From Bacteroidota bacterium (lineage in GTDB: Bacteria > Bacteroidota > Bacteroidia > Flavobacteriales > Flavobacteriaceae), in assembly GCA_023434025.1 (NCBI GenBank), contig JAEYTL010000040.1:1-64000 (forward strand): a DNA stretch of 64,000 nt. Direction: 5' to 3'. Numbering within the stretch: the first letter of the stretch is position 1; every line of letters starts with the position of its first letter. The notes beneath the pieces were generated by a model. The model ran no database searches and was not told the DNA's origin. It saw only the letters and a program-made list of their open reading frames with translations. The position numbers and the translations under genes are program-made. This document shows, in pieces, positions 41,482 to 51,023 of the stretch.

Positions 41482-42849
41482 ATGTCAGACATTATTCTCT
41501 TTACGGCTGTATTTATCATTGCTTTAGTGATTGGAATATACATAGGAAAACTACTTTTTACGGCTCAATCCAAATCTGAAAAATCAGGTTTAGAAGAGCG
41601 GGTGAGTGGTCTTTTATTGCAAATGGAACAATTGAAAGCTGCTTTTTTAACTGAAAAGAACCAATTTGAAAAAAGATTGGAAGCAGAAAAAAATGAACGC
41701 GAGCAAATTCGCCAGCAAAAAGAATCTCTTTCCATCCAACTCACCAAAAAAGAAGCCGATTTTGAAAACCTCTGGCAGCGTAACAAAGAGCAAAAACAGG
41801 AGGTAGAAGAATTACAGGAAAAATTCACCAAAGAATTTGAAAATTTAGCCAATAAAATTCTAGAAGAAAAAACGGTAAAATTTACGGAACAGAATAAGGA
41901 GAATTTAAAAAATATTTTATCGCCTTTACAGGAAAAAATCCAGCACTTTGAAAAGAAAGTGGAAGATACACACAAGGAGAGTATCGATTACCATGCCGCA
42001 CTTCGTCAGCAGATTGTAGGGTTGAAAGAAATGAATGAGCAAATGAGTAAAGAAACCCTCAATTTGACCAAAGCTCTGAAAGGCGACAGTAAAATGCAAG
42101 GCAATTGGGGCGAATTGATTTTGGAACGTGTATTGGAAAAATCCGGTCTGGAAAAAGGTCGTGAATACCAAGTGCAACAAAGTTTTCAAACCGAAGAAGG
42201 CAATCGTGTGCAACCTGATGTGGTAATTAGTTTGCCAGATGGCAAGAAAATGATTGTGGATTCAAAAGTTTCGCTCACAGCTTATGAACGTTATGCCAAC
42301 GAAGAAGATGATATGCAAAAGGCAGTCTTTTTAAAGGAACATATCAATTCCATCAAACGCCATGTGGAGCAATTGAGTGATAAAAATTACCACGATTTGT
42401 ATCAAATGGAAAGCCCTGATTTTGTGTTGCTTTTTATCCCGATAGAATCCGCTTTTGCCATTGCTTTGAATGAAGATAATTCATTGTATAACAAAGCCTT
42501 TGAGCGAAATATTATCATTGTAACACCAACTACTTTATTAGCTACTTTACGCACCATCGATAGCATGTGGACTAATCAAAAACAACAAGAAAATGCCTTG
42601 GAAATTGCCCGCCAGGCCGGAGCTTTGTATGATAAATTTGAAGGTTTTGTTTCCGATTTAATTAAAATTGGTAAAAAAATGGATGAGGCAAAGGCCGAAT
42701 ACGGCAACGCTATGGGTAAACTGGTGGAAGGTAAAGGAAATCTGGTCGGGAGTGTGGAACGTCTCAGAAAAATGGGAGCAAAGGCTAAAAAGATATTGCC
42801 GGAATCTGTTTTAAAAAGAGCAGGGGAGGAAGAAAGCAGCGAAGAGTAA
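41482..42849 (+). CDS. rmuC: DNA recombination protein RmuC
   Basis: 455 residues from ATG 41482 (MSDIILFTAVFIIALVIGIYIGK, a membrane anchor); earlier in-frame starts lie inside the methyltransferase gene region and lack the anchor at the N-terminus. A long coiled coil follows (about 30-190), then the RmuC nuclease-like domain: MQGNWGELILERVLEKSGLEKGREY, VQPDVVISLPDGKKMIVDSKVSLTAYERY, DFVLLFIPIESAFAIAL, and TPTTLLATLRTIDSMW. RmuC limits rearrangement at inverted repeats in E. coli. Divergent from the methyltransferase, 111 nt apart. Confidence 0.9.
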   Translation: MSDIILFTAVFIIALVIGIYIGKLLFTAQSKSEKSGLEERVSGLLLQMEQLKAAFLTEKNQFEKRLEAEKNEREQIRQQKESLSIQLTKKEADFENLWQRNKEQKQEVEELQEKFTKEFENLANKILEEKTVKFTEQNKENLKNILSPLQEKIQHFEKKVEDTHKESIDYHAALRQQIVGLKEMNEQMSKETLNLTKALKGDSKMQGNWGELILERVLEKSGLEKGREYQVQQSFQTEEGNRVQPDVVISLPDGKKMIVDSKVSLTAYERYANEEDDMQKAVFLKEHINSIKRHVEQLSDKNYHDLYQMESPDFVLLFIPIESAFAIALNEDNSLYNKAFERNIIIVTPTTLLATLRTIDSMWTNQKQQENALEIARQAGALYDKFEGFVSDLIKIGKKMDEAKAEYGNAMGKLVEGKGNLVGSVERLRKMGAKAKKILPESVLKRAGEEESSEE

Positions 42850-42894
42850 AATTTAGCTCTTCAGTTTTTTAGCGATTTAAATGGAGAATTTATC

Positions 42895-42922
42895 AAAAAA
42901 GCCTTTATATAAAGCCTTTTTT
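42895..42922 (+). terminator. Terminator after rmuC
   Basis: AAAAAAGCCTTT / AAAGCCTTTTTT around a 4-nt loop (one C-C mismatch), followed by TTTTT. Located 45 nt after the rmuC stop. Confidence 0.7.
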
Positions 42923-43062
42923 GAGTTTTTTGGTAAACTTGGATTGCTTTAACTTCATGTTTTTCTTTGTTTTTGTGTGTAAATTATCAAAAGTATTTGT
43001 ATTTATTTATGAATCATGTTGTTTTTTTATTATTTTTGGATGCGAATTCCCAAAAAACAGAA

Positions 43063-44478
43063 ATGAAAAAAAAATACACATTCCTTTTATTATTTATTTT
43101 TTTTGTAAGCCTGACTTTATGCATAGTTTCTTGTTCAGACGACGATGATTATACACCGGTTGAAGTTATTTTACCGGTTGCTACAGACGATACAGCAACT
43201 TATCCGTTAGGAGAATCTGTAGAAATTCCAGTTTTGGAAAACGACATCACCGGAGCAGAAGTCAATCCGGTAACGGTAAGCATTGTGAATGGTACGGATA
43301 CAGATTCAAACGGTACCTTAGACAAGCTGGAAGTGGCAGGAGAAGGAGTTTGGACCGTTAATGCCTTGAATGGAAATATAACCTTTACACCATCGGTTTC
43401 TTTTTTAGGAAACCCAGGATCTGTGAAATATACCGTTCAGGATTTTGAGGGGAATGTATCCAATCAGGCTGCTGTTACCGTTACAGCCGTTGCTGTAGCA
43501 GTAGCAGATTTAACACAGGTTCCATATCCTAAACTGTCTGATTATAAGTTTTTTGCCGGTGATATGAAAAATCAAAACCCGTCTTTGGGGGTACTGCCTT
43601 TTAAGCCTGCCAGTTCCTTGTTTACAGACTATGCTCTGAAAAAGAGATTTGTTTGGATGCCGGACGGAACAACCGCCACATACAATGGTGATGAAAATAA
43701 CCTGGAGTTACCTGTCGGAGCTGTTTTAATTAAAAATTTTTACTACAACAATGTACAGCCGTCCAATACTACCCGTATCATTGAAACCCGTTTAATGATC
43801 AGAAAAAATGAAGGTTGGATTTTTGCAGAATATGTATGGAATGATGAACAAACAGAGGCTTTTTTGGATATGAACGGAAGTTTTACCAATATAACCTGGC
43901 AGAATGAAAACGGTGTTTCTAAAACAGTTTCCCAATATAGAATTCCGTCATCAGCCGAGTGCTTAATCTGTCATAAAAAAGAAATTAACCCGATTCCAAT
44001 CGGTATAAAGCCTCAAAATTTGAATACGGTTTACAACTACCAGACCGGAATACAGAATCAGTTGGCCAAATGGATTGAAATGGGATATCTTAGTAATAAT
44101 CTGCCAAATACGATTGCTTCTACGGTAGATTATACGGATACTTCCAAATCACTTGAATTGAGGGTTCGTTCTTATTTGGATATCAATTGTGCTCATTGCC
44201 ACAGCGAAATGGGACATTGCAATTACAGAGATGTCCGCTTTGATTTTGTAGACACAACGGTGCCCGCCAATCTGGGAATATGTGTGCCGCCTGTTCAGCC
44301 GGTTGATGGAGCTACGAGTGTTGTAGAACCGGGAAATTCGGGACGTTCGGCATTGCTGTACAGAGTTAATACAAACGAGTCTAATTTAATGATGCCTTTA
44401 GTAGGCAGGTCAGTAATACATGAAGAAGGGGTTCAGCTTATTCAGGATTGGATTAATTCGTTAAACGGATGTAATTAA
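43063..44478 (+). CDS. Diheme c-type cytochrome lipoprotein with N-terminal CshA/Ig-like repeat (SO2930-like)
   Basis: 471 residues from ATG 43063, chosen because it opens a lipoprotein signal (LCIVSC, Cys 24, then SDDDD); an upstream in-frame ATG at 42967 gives no such start. Residues 40-150 form a CshA-type beta repeat (DDTATYPLGESVEIPVLEND, VNALNGNITFTPS, VKYTVQDFEGN). The remainder is like the SO2930 family of diheme cytochromes: PYPKLSDYKFFAGDMKNQNP, VWMPDGTTATYNGD, heme motif CLICH (about 300) and CAHCH (about 376). Surface or periplasmic electron transfer or oxidation of a secreted substrate is inferred. The partner gene starts 28 nt later. Confidence 0.82.
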   Translation: MKKKYTFLLLFIFFVSLTLCIVSCSDDDDYTPVEVILPVATDDTATYPLGESVEIPVLENDITGAEVNPVTVSIVNGTDTDSNGTLDKLEVAGEGVWTVNALNGNITFTPSVSFLGNPGSVKYTVQDFEGNVSNQAAVTVTAVAVAVADLTQVPYPKLSDYKFFAGDMKNQNPSLGVLPFKPASSLFTDYALKKRFVWMPDGTTATYNGDENNLELPVGAVLIKNFYYNNVQPSNTTRIIETRLMIRKNEGWIFAEYVWNDEQTEAFLDMNGSFTNITWQNENGVSKTVSQYRIPSSAECLICHKKEINPIPIGIKPQNLNTVYNYQTGIQNQLAKWIEMGYLSNNLPNTIASTVDYTDTSKSLELRVRSYLDINCAHCHSEMGHCNYRDVRFDFVDTTVPANLGICVPPVQPVDGATSVVEPGNSGRSALLYRVNTNESNLMMPLVGRSVIHEEGVQLIQDWINSLNGCN

Positions 44479-44506
44479 AAAATAACACCATAAAAATAAA
44501 TAACAC

Positions 44507-46543
44507 ATGAAAAAAATTACTAATCTGATACTTGCATTGTTTTGCTTAACAATTATGCAGGTACACGCACAGGATACCTGTGCAACAGCTCAGCCTGTAT
44601 CTGCTGGAACCTATACGGTTGCAATGATTGACGGAATTGAAATTCCGTTGCCGGTATGTTCTGCAAACGGAACAGGAGCAACAAACGGTGAGTGGTATTC
44701 TTATGTTTCACCTGTAAGCATAAATGTTACCGTTACGACCGATTTACCGGCTAACGTATGTAAGGATACCCGTATTCAGGTGTACACAGGAAATTGCGGC
44801 TCGTTATCTTGTGTGACCGGTGATGACGACGCAGGGGTGCTTCAGTGTCCGAACAGCAATCAGAGTTATTTGTCTGTAGCAAATTTTACAGCGATGGCTG
44901 GTGTTACTTATTACATAGCTTTTGATGATAAATGGAGCGATACCGGATTTGATTTTGCGGTAATTGAATCTGAATTTGAAGAGCCTGTTCCACCAAGAAT
45001 TTCTTTTACCAACACAACGATTTCCTTAACCGGTTCATACAAAGAATGTGCCGTTGATATGAATAATGACTTTTTAGATGATATAGTAGGCGTTAGCCAG
45101 AACTTTGTCCATATTTTCTATCAAAATCCAGAAGGAGGATTTACCAATCAGGTGATACCAACACCCAGTGCACAATTTATGCCATCCTGGAGCACAGCAG
45201 CAGGAGATATCGACAAAGACGGATACAACGATTTGTTATATGGTGGAGGTCAGGGCGTAACCTTTATGAAATCGATTAATAACGGAACCGGTTTTGTACA
45301 GCTGTCAACGAATGAATTTGTGTTTTCTCAACGTTCAAATTTTGTAGATATCAATAATGATGGACATCTGGATGCGTTTGTGTGTCATGATGTAGCTCCG
45401 AATGTCTATTACCTTAATGACGGAGAAGGAAATTTGAGTTTTAATCAGGGAGGTATAGGAGATTATCCGTCCGGAGGCCATTATGGTTCCCTTTGGGTAG
45501 ATTATGATAATGACGGAGATATAGATATGTTTATCGCTAAATGTGGTGGTGAAACTGCCAGAAGAACCAATCAGTTATTTAGAAATGACGGGAATGGGGT
45601 GTTTACAGAAGTTGGTGCGGTAGCCGGATTAGCCGATCCGATTCAGACGTGGTCTTCTGCATGGGCCGACTTTGATAATGATGGTGATATGGATGTTTTA
45701 ATAGGCTCTTATGTAACAAGCGAAGCTCATAAATTAATGCGGAACAATGGAGATGGCACATTTACAGATGTAACTGCAGGTTCTGGTTGGAACATGAATA
45801 CAGCTGTTGGTACGGAATATATTACGTATGATTTTGATAATGATGGTTTTGCAGATGTTTTAGGTTCCGGAGGTATTATTATGTTCGGCAAAGGTGATTT
45901 AACATTCACACCAGAGGTGATTCCCTCGCTGTCGGTAGGGCCTGTCGGCGATTTTAATAATGATGGGTTTCTGGATATTCAGGCCGGAAATACCCTGAAA
46001 ATGAATAACGGCAATAATAATAATTGGATAAAGTTTAACCTGCGTGGAATTCAAAGTAACGGAAATGGAATCGGAGCCAGAGTTGAAATTTACGGTGCTT
46101 GGGGTAAACAAATCAGAGATGTAAGAAGCGGAGAAGGATTTGCATATATGAGCTCGTTAAACGTTCATTTTGGAATAGGTCAGGCAACAGCCATTGATCA
46201 AATTGTTGTAAGATGGCCGTCCGGTATTGTAGACACGATTGATAATCCTGCCATTAATGCAGCTTTATTGGTGGTAGAAGGGGAAACGTTGAGCGTAAAT
46301 AATAACAATTTTACAAACTTTAAAGTATATCCAAACCCTGCAAAAGATATCGTTACCTTAAAGTCAGCGAATAATTTCCAGGTTATTTCTGCCGAAATTT
46401 TTGATCTTAACGGAAGAAAAGTAATTGAAACACCTGTTGTAAACGAAACGATTTCTGTTCAGTCACTTGCTGTCGGAACATATATCTTATTGGCAAGAGA
46501 CAGTGAAGGAACATTATCAACCCACAAGTTGATTAAACAGTAA
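44507..46543 (+). CDS. T9SS surface protein with FG-GAP/VCBS repeats and ASPIC/UnbV domain
   Basis: 678 residues; signal peptide ending HAQ. N-terminal Cys-rich pre-peptidase-like domain (DTCATAQPV, GEWYSYVSP, IQVYTGNC). Then calcium-binding FG-GAP repeats with DxDxDG loops (DIDKDGYNDLLYGGG, DINNDGHLDAFVC, DYDNDGDIDMFIAKCGG, DFDNDGDMDVLIGSY, DFDNDGFADVLGSGG, DFNNDGFLDIQAGN). An ASPIC/UnbV domain follows (GIGARVEIYGAWGKQIRDVRSG, FGIGQATAIDQIVVRWPSG). A T9SS domain ends it (VYPNPAKDIVTLKS, LAVGTYILLARD). It is cotranscribed with the diheme cytochrome. Carbohydrate or matrix binding is inferred. Confidence 0.85.
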   Translation: MKKITNLILALFCLTIMQVHAQDTCATAQPVSAGTYTVAMIDGIEIPLPVCSANGTGATNGEWYSYVSPVSINVTVTTDLPANVCKDTRIQVYTGNCGSLSCVTGDDDAGVLQCPNSNQSYLSVANFTAMAGVTYYIAFDDKWSDTGFDFAVIESEFEEPVPPRISFTNTTISLTGSYKECAVDMNNDFLDDIVGVSQNFVHIFYQNPEGGFTNQVIPTPSAQFMPSWSTAAGDIDKDGYNDLLYGGGQGVTFMKSINNGTGFVQLSTNEFVFSQRSNFVDINNDGHLDAFVCHDVAPNVYYLNDGEGNLSFNQGGIGDYPSGGHYGSLWVDYDNDGDIDMFIAKCGGETARRTNQLFRNDGNGVFTEVGAVAGLADPIQTWSSAWADFDNDGDMDVLIGSYVTSEAHKLMRNNGDGTFTDVTAGSGWNMNTAVGTEYITYDFDNDGFADVLGSGGIIMFGKGDLTFTPEVIPSLSVGPVGDFNNDGFLDIQAGNTLKMNNGNNNNWIKFNLRGIQSNGNGIGARVEIYGAWGKQIRDVRSGEGFAYMSSLNVHFGIGQATAIDQIVVRWPSGIVDTIDNPAINAALLVVEGETLSVNNNNFTNFKVYPNPAKDIVTLKSANNFQVISAEIFDLNGRKVIETPVVNETISVQSLAVGTYILLARDSEGTLSTHKLIKQ

Positions 46544-46570
46544 CAAAACCTAACCAACCTAAATTTTTTA

Positions 46571-46596
46571 AAAAGCCCTCCGTTATGAGGGCTTTT
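46571..46596 (+). terminator. Rho-independent terminator
   Basis: AAAAGCCCTC (46571-46580) with GAGGGCTTTT (46587-46596), 6-nt loop, followed by more T. It ends the cytochrome-ASPIC operon. Confidence 0.9.
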
Positions 46597-46598
46597 TT

Positions 46599-46606
46599 AT
46601 AACTTT
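46599..46606 (+). promoter_or_regulatory. -7 element of the GlmU-like gene
   Basis: TAACTTTG fits TAnnTTTG and lies 27 nt before the ATG at 46634, right after the terminator. Confidence 0.5.
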
Positions 46607-46633
46607 GGGTTTCAAAAAAAATAATATCATATT

Positions 46634-47809
46634 ATGAACTATATACTTTTTGACGGACCCGTTCGCAAGGCACTTTTGCCATTTACATTCACCCGTCCGG
46701 TGGCTGATATCCGTATCGGAATTTTAACCATTCGCGAAAAATGGGAAAAATACTTAGGCTATACAACCACTACTATTACCGAAGATTATTTGTCTGAAAA
46801 ATACCCGATGGTAGAAATGGATGATAATATTCTGATTAATTCGTCTTTTCTACCGAATGAAGTACTGGTAGAAATGATTAAAAGCCTTGAGAAAAACCAG
46901 GCCATTTTAAAAGGAGACGAAGTGATTGCTTTCTACACAAATGATACCCAGGAAGAAATAGATTTTGATACCTATGAAATTATTGATTATGATGAAGAAG
47001 GGTTGCGAATAGAACACACCTGGGATATTTTTGCTAAAAATGATGCTGCCATACGGGAAGATTTTGAACTGTTAACCGATGGACGAAATTCGCAGCCCAT
47101 TCCCAAAAGTGTAAATGTCATTGCTCCCGAAAATGTATTTATAGAGGAAGGGGCCAAACTCGAATTTGTAACATTAAACGCTTCCACCGGACCCATTTAC
47201 ATTGGCAGGAATGCAGAAATCATGGAAGGCTCTGTGATTCGCGGCCCTTTTGCCTTGTGCGAAGAGGCTCAGGTAAAACTGGCTGCTAAAGTCTATGGTG
47301 CTACCACTGTTGGACCACATTGCCGAATTGGGGGAGAAGTAAGTAATTCCGTTCTTTTTGGTTATTCCAATAAAGGGCACGATGGGTTCTTAGGAAATGC
47401 CGTGTTGGGTGAATGGTGTAATATAGGAGCTGATTCGAATAATTCCAATCTCAAAAACAACTACGAAGAAGTAAAATTGTGGAGCTATGAAACCGAAGGC
47501 TTTGCCAAAACCGGTTTGCAGTTTTGCGGGCTTATGATGGGAGATCACAGTAAATGCGGCATCAACACCATGTTCAATACCGGAACGGTAGTGGGGGTTT
47601 CTGCCAATATTTTCGGCAGCGGATTTCCACGGAATTTTGTGCCGAGTTTCAGTTGGGGAGGAGCTTCCGGTTTTACGACCTACATCACTAAAAAAGCGTT
47701 TGAAACTGCCCGTATTGTCATGTCTCGCCGTCATGTAGAATTTACAGAAGAAGACGCTGGAATTTTAGAACATGTGTTTGAAGAGACGAAGAAGTGGAGG
47801 AAGGAATAA
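46634..47809 (+). CDS. GlmU-like putative sugar nucleotidyltransferase
   Basis: 391 residues. N-terminal half: MNYILFDGPVRKALLPFTFTRPVADIRIGILTIREKWEKYL, a nucleotidyltransferase-like region without the usual GxGTR loop, so catalysis in this half is uncertain. The second half has left-handed beta-helix hexapeptides (NVFIEEGAKLEFVTLNAS, IYIGRNAEIMEGSVIRGPF, KLAAKVYGATTVGPHCRIGGEVSNSVLFGYSNKGHDGFLGNAVLGEWCNIGADSNNSN over several turns), typical of acyltransferases such as GlmU. This Bacteroidetes family is annotated as GlmU family. Monocistronic with its own promoter. True reaction unknown. Confidence 0.75.
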   Translation: MNYILFDGPVRKALLPFTFTRPVADIRIGILTIREKWEKYLGYTTTTITEDYLSEKYPMVEMDDNILINSSFLPNEVLVEMIKSLEKNQAILKGDEVIAFYTNDTQEEIDFDTYEIIDYDEEGLRIEHTWDIFAKNDAAIREDFELLTDGRNSQPIPKSVNVIAPENVFIEEGAKLEFVTLNASTGPIYIGRNAEIMEGSVIRGPFALCEEAQVKLAAKVYGATTVGPHCRIGGEVSNSVLFGYSNKGHDGFLGNAVLGEWCNIGADSNNSNLKNNYEEVKLWSYETEGFAKTGLQFCGLMMGDHSKCGINTMFNTGTVVGVSANIFGSGFPRNFVPSFSWGGASGFTTYITKKAFETARIVMSRRHVEFTEEDAGILEHVFEETKKWRKE

Positions 47810-47820
47810 AAACTATACGC

Positions 47821-47976
47821 TTAACCGCAAAGTTCGATAAGTTTACGCAGAGTTCGCAATGGATTACTCCATTTTTTTATTTTCTCACAAAGTCGCTAAG
47901 TTTTTTGCTTCACTGCATCTTTGCCAGAAGTATTTTTAGCGTTCTTAGCGTAAAACTTAGCGAACTTTGCGGTTAA
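47821..47976. repeat. Inverted repeat, ~28-bp arms, supplying a stop codon
   Basis: Left arm (47821-47848) starts TTAACCGCAAAGTTCG; right arm (47948-47976) is CGAACTTTGCGGTTAA read at its end and matches the left arm after reversal with two small differences. The 100-nt centre also has TCGCTAAG and CTTAGCG words. The right arm overlaps the last bases of the minus-strand gene 47973-49577, whose stop codon is the TAA at the arm's end. Confidence 0.75.
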
Positions 47977-49577
47977 ATCTTCTTAACCCTTTTTAAAGAT
48001 AACAAATTCAACGGATTAATCCCCAGCCCTTCCACATTTTTTCTCGTAAATCTCGCCACTTTATCATAGAACAACGGAATTACCGGAGCTTCTTTAATGA
48101 TGATCTGATCCATTTGTTGATACAGTTCAAATCGTCTGACATCATCGGTTTCTAAAAAGGCTTTTTCATACAAAGCATCAAATCCGGTGTTTGAAAAATG
48201 GGTATAATTCGGCCCGTTCGGAGCAAAGTTTTTACTGTAAAAAAGCGATAAATAATTCTCCGCATCCGGATAATCAGCAATCCAGCTGGCTCTGAAAAAG
48301 GTGATTTTGCCAGTTGCAATTGCTTGTCGCAGGGTAGAGGGCGGATTCACATCAATTTCAATATCCAAACCAATTTTTTGCCATTCACGTTGTAAAAATT
48401 CACCAATATCAATATACGTTGCATTAGTACTTAAAATAATCTTCGGCTTTTTAATGCCAGTCTCTTTCACAAATTCAGCCACTAAATCTTTGGCTTTTTC
48501 CGGTTCAAAATCATAGCCTTTTTGGTTGTTAAAACCCGGCATTCCGCTCGGAATGATGCCGCTGGTGGCCGGAATTCCCATGTTGTTCCGCAAATAGGTA
48601 ATCATCTTGGCCCGGTCAAAACCGTAATTCAACGCCTGTCGGATGCGTTTGTCTAAAACCGTTTGATCAGTTCCGTCCATTCTGAAACCCAGGTATTCGG
48701 TGTTGAGGTAAGCACCGCTAATTAAATTAACATCGTTGGCATATTTGGGTTGTAATTCACCTTTTTGTGTCAGAATCTCATCTTTATACGACGGATCCAA
48801 TCCCGAAACAAAATCGATTTTACCTTGAATAAATTCCAGAAAACCACTTTGTTTGTCGGGCAAAAAGGTAATAGCAATGGCTTCTAAATAAGGTAGTTGC
48901 TTTCCGTTTTTGTCTTTTTCAAAATAAATGGGGTTTCTTCTTAAGACCAATTTTACATTTTCTTCCCAGAATTTAAATCGAAAAGGTCCGGTTCCGATGG
49001 GTCTTGTTCTAAAATCATAATCCGGACTTTCGATAATTTCCTTTGGAACCACCGAGGCATATTTCATCGATAACAAACCTAAAAATGCCGGGAATGATTT
49101 TGTTAACCGGATTTCAAAAACCGAATCGTTTATCGCCTGAAAATCCTTCACATTTTGTAGAATCCAGCCGCCGGGTGAAGCTACTTTTTCATCTTTCAAA
49201 CGCTTTAAACTGTACTCAAAATCGGATGCCTTTACCGTTCGGGTGGAATCTTTTCCAAACAATTCATGCTTATGGAAATAAACGTCGTCACGAAGGGTAA
49301 ACCGATAGGTGTTTCCGTCTTCCGAAATGAGCCAGCTTTTGGCAATATCGGGCTTAATATGTAAACTGTCATCCAATTGAACCAGGCCGTTGTAAAGCTG
49401 GTTGCAAGCCCAAATCGTGTTTTGCGATTTAGAAAAAGCCGGATCTAATGTGGCAATATTGGCACTTTCGTTATAGCGAAAAACCAGATGGTCAAGCTCT
49501 TGGGATTGGTTTTTTCCGCATGAACTCATCAGGAGGATGAGGTAACCAAATGATATATAACAAATTAATGATTTCAT
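47973..49577 (-). CDS. ABC transporter substrate-binding lipoprotein, peptide/nickel type
   Basis: 534 residues. Lipobox LMSSC (Cys 20). SBP_bac_5 blocks: NTIWACNQLYNGLVQLDDSLHIKPDIAKSWLISEDGNTYRFTLRDDVYFH, IGTGPFRFKFWEENVKLVLRRNP, LDKRIRQALNYGFDRAKMITYLRNN, and SWIADYPDAENYLSLFYS. These bind peptides or nickel for an ABC importer, but no permease gene is adjacent in the window. The last codon and stop come from a neighbouring inverted repeat. Divergent from mtaB. Confidence 0.85.
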   Translation of the reverse strand: MKSLICYISFGYLILLMSSCGKNQSQELDHLVFRYNESANIATLDPAFSKSQNTIWACNQLYNGLVQLDDSLHIKPDIAKSWLISEDGNTYRFTLRDDVYFHKHELFGKDSTRTVKASDFEYSLKRLKDEKVASPGGWILQNVKDFQAINDSVFEIRLTKSFPAFLGLLSMKYASVVPKEIIESPDYDFRTRPIGTGPFRFKFWEENVKLVLRRNPIYFEKDKNGKQLPYLEAIAITFLPDKQSGFLEFIQGKIDFVSGLDPSYKDEILTQKGELQPKYANDVNLISGAYLNTEYLGFRMDGTDQTVLDKRIRQALNYGFDRAKMITYLRNNMGIPATSGIIPSGMPGFNNQKGYDFEPEKAKDLVAEFVKETGIKKPKIILSTNATYIDIGEFLQREWQKIGLDIEIDVNPPSTLRQAIATGKITFFRASWIADYPDAENYLSLFYSKNFAPNGPNYTHFSNTGFDALYEKAFLETDDVRRFELYQQMDQIIIKEAPVIPLFYDKVARFTRKNVEGLGINPLNLLSLKRVKKI

Positions 49578-49595
49578 TTTCCCGATTATTGTGTG

Positions 49596-49603
49596 TAAAT
49601 TTG
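49596..49603 (+). promoter_or_regulatory. -7 element of mtaB
   Basis: TAAATTTG fits TAnnTTTG, 64 nt before the ATG at 49668. Confidence 0.4.
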
Positions 49604-49667
49604 CAACCTTTATTTAGGGTAAATATAAGGAATGTTACCCTTTTTCCAATTTAAGGAAATGCAGATT

Positions 49668-51005
49668 ATGACACCAAACGCTAAAAAAGTTGCTTTTTAT
49701 ACCTTAGGATGCAAACTGAATTTTTCTGAAACATCAACCATAGCTCGGAATTTTCAGCAGGAAGGTTTTGAACGGGTTGATTTTGAAGAGGCTGCTGATA
49801 TTTATGTGATAAATACCTGTTCGGTAACGGATAATGCCGATAGACAATTTAAACAAATTGTTAAAAAAGCATTGAAAAATAACGAGAAAGCGTTTGTAGT
49901 TGCCGTTGGATGTTATGCTCAATTAAAACCTGAAGAATTGGCTGCGGTTGATGGTGTAGATTTGGTTTTAGGGGCTACCGAAAAATTCAAAATCACCGAT
50001 TATTTGAACGATTTGGGTAAAAATGATTTGGGCGAAGTGCATTCCTGTGAGATTGAAGAAGCCAATTTTTATGTGGGAAGTTATTCGATTGGAGACAGAA
50101 CCCGGGCGTTTTTGAAAGTACAGGACGGTTGCGATTACAAGTGTACGTATTGCACCATTCCGCTGGCTCGTGGAATTTCACGTAGTGATGAATTGCAAAA
50201 TGTATTGAAAAATGCCAAGGAAATTTCGCAACAAGGCATTAAAGAAATCGTGTTAACCGGTGTGAATATCGGTGATTACGGCAAAGGCGAATTTGGCAAC
50301 AAAAAACACGAACATACATTTTTAGAATTGGTTCAGGCTTTAGATAAAGTAGAAGGAATTGAACGTTTGCGAATTTCTTCTATCGAACCGAATTTATTGA
50401 AAAACGAAACAATTGATTTTGTGTCGAAAAGCCGAACCTTTGTGCCGCATTTTCACATTCCGCTACAATCGGGAAGTAATGACATATTAAAAAAAATGAA
50501 GCGTCGTTATTTGCGGGAACTGTATGTAGATAGAGTTAATAAAATTCGTGAAGTGATGCCCGATGCCTGTATTGGCGTAGATGTTATTGTCGGCTTTCCG
50601 GGTGAAACGGATGAGCATTTTTTAGAAACCTATCATTTTTTGAATGATTTGGCCATTTCTTATTTGCATGTTTTTACGTATTCTGAGCGAGATAACACAG
50701 AAGCTGTTGAAATGGATGGAGTTGTGCCGATTAATGTTCGCTCCAAAAGAAGTAAAATGCTTCGCGGATTATCGGTAAAAAAACGGAGAGCTTTCTATGA
50801 AAGCCAACTCGGTGCAACGAGAACCGTTTTATTTGAGGCCGAAAATAAAGAAGGTTACATTCATGGGTTTACTGAAAATTATGTAAAAGTAAAAACGCCA
50901 TGGAACCCTGAATTGGTGAATACGTTACACGAAATCAAACTGACCAGGATTGATGAGGATGGATCGGTTAGGATGGCGTTTGTAAGGGATGTTGTATCTG
51001 TTTAG
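49668..51005 (+). CDS. mtaB: tRNA (N6-threonylcarbamoyladenosine(37)-C2)-methylthiotransferase MtaB
   Basis: 445 residues from ATG 49668 (MTPNAKKVAFYTLGCKLNFSE); an ATG at 49659 is also possible, 49632 less so. Methylthiotransferase domain: GCKLN, INTCSVTDNADRQ, VGCYAQ, the three Cys of the first cluster. Radical SAM domain: KVQDGCDYKCTYCTIPLARG with CxxxCxxC. A central VIVGFPGETDEHF, and a TRAM domain at the end. MtaB adds a methylthio group to t6A37 of tRNA. The 3' end (VRMAFVRDVVSV) has a partial duplicate at 51150. Confidence 0.92.
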   Translation: MTPNAKKVAFYTLGCKLNFSETSTIARNFQQEGFERVDFEEAADIYVINTCSVTDNADRQFKQIVKKALKNNEKAFVVAVGCYAQLKPEELAAVDGVDLVLGATEKFKITDYLNDLGKNDLGEVHSCEIEEANFYVGSYSIGDRTRAFLKVQDGCDYKCTYCTIPLARGISRSDELQNVLKNAKEISQQGIKEIVLTGVNIGDYGKGEFGNKKHEHTFLELVQALDKVEGIERLRISSIEPNLLKNETIDFVSKSRTFVPHFHIPLQSGSNDILKKMKRRYLRELYVDRVNKIREVMPDACIGVDVIVGFPGETDEHFLETYHFLNDLAISYLHVFTYSERDNTEAVEMDGVVPINVRSKRSKMLRGLSVKKRRAFYESQLGATRTVLFEAENKEGYIHGFTENYVKVKTPWNPELVNTLHEIKLTRIDEDGSVRMAFVRDVVSV

Positions 51006-51023
51006 AATTTTGAATTTTTCTCA

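Noticed and set aside
42967..43062. Longer start for the diheme cytochrome
   Set aside because: The lipoprotein signal begins only at ATG 43063; the extra residues are not a signal sequence.
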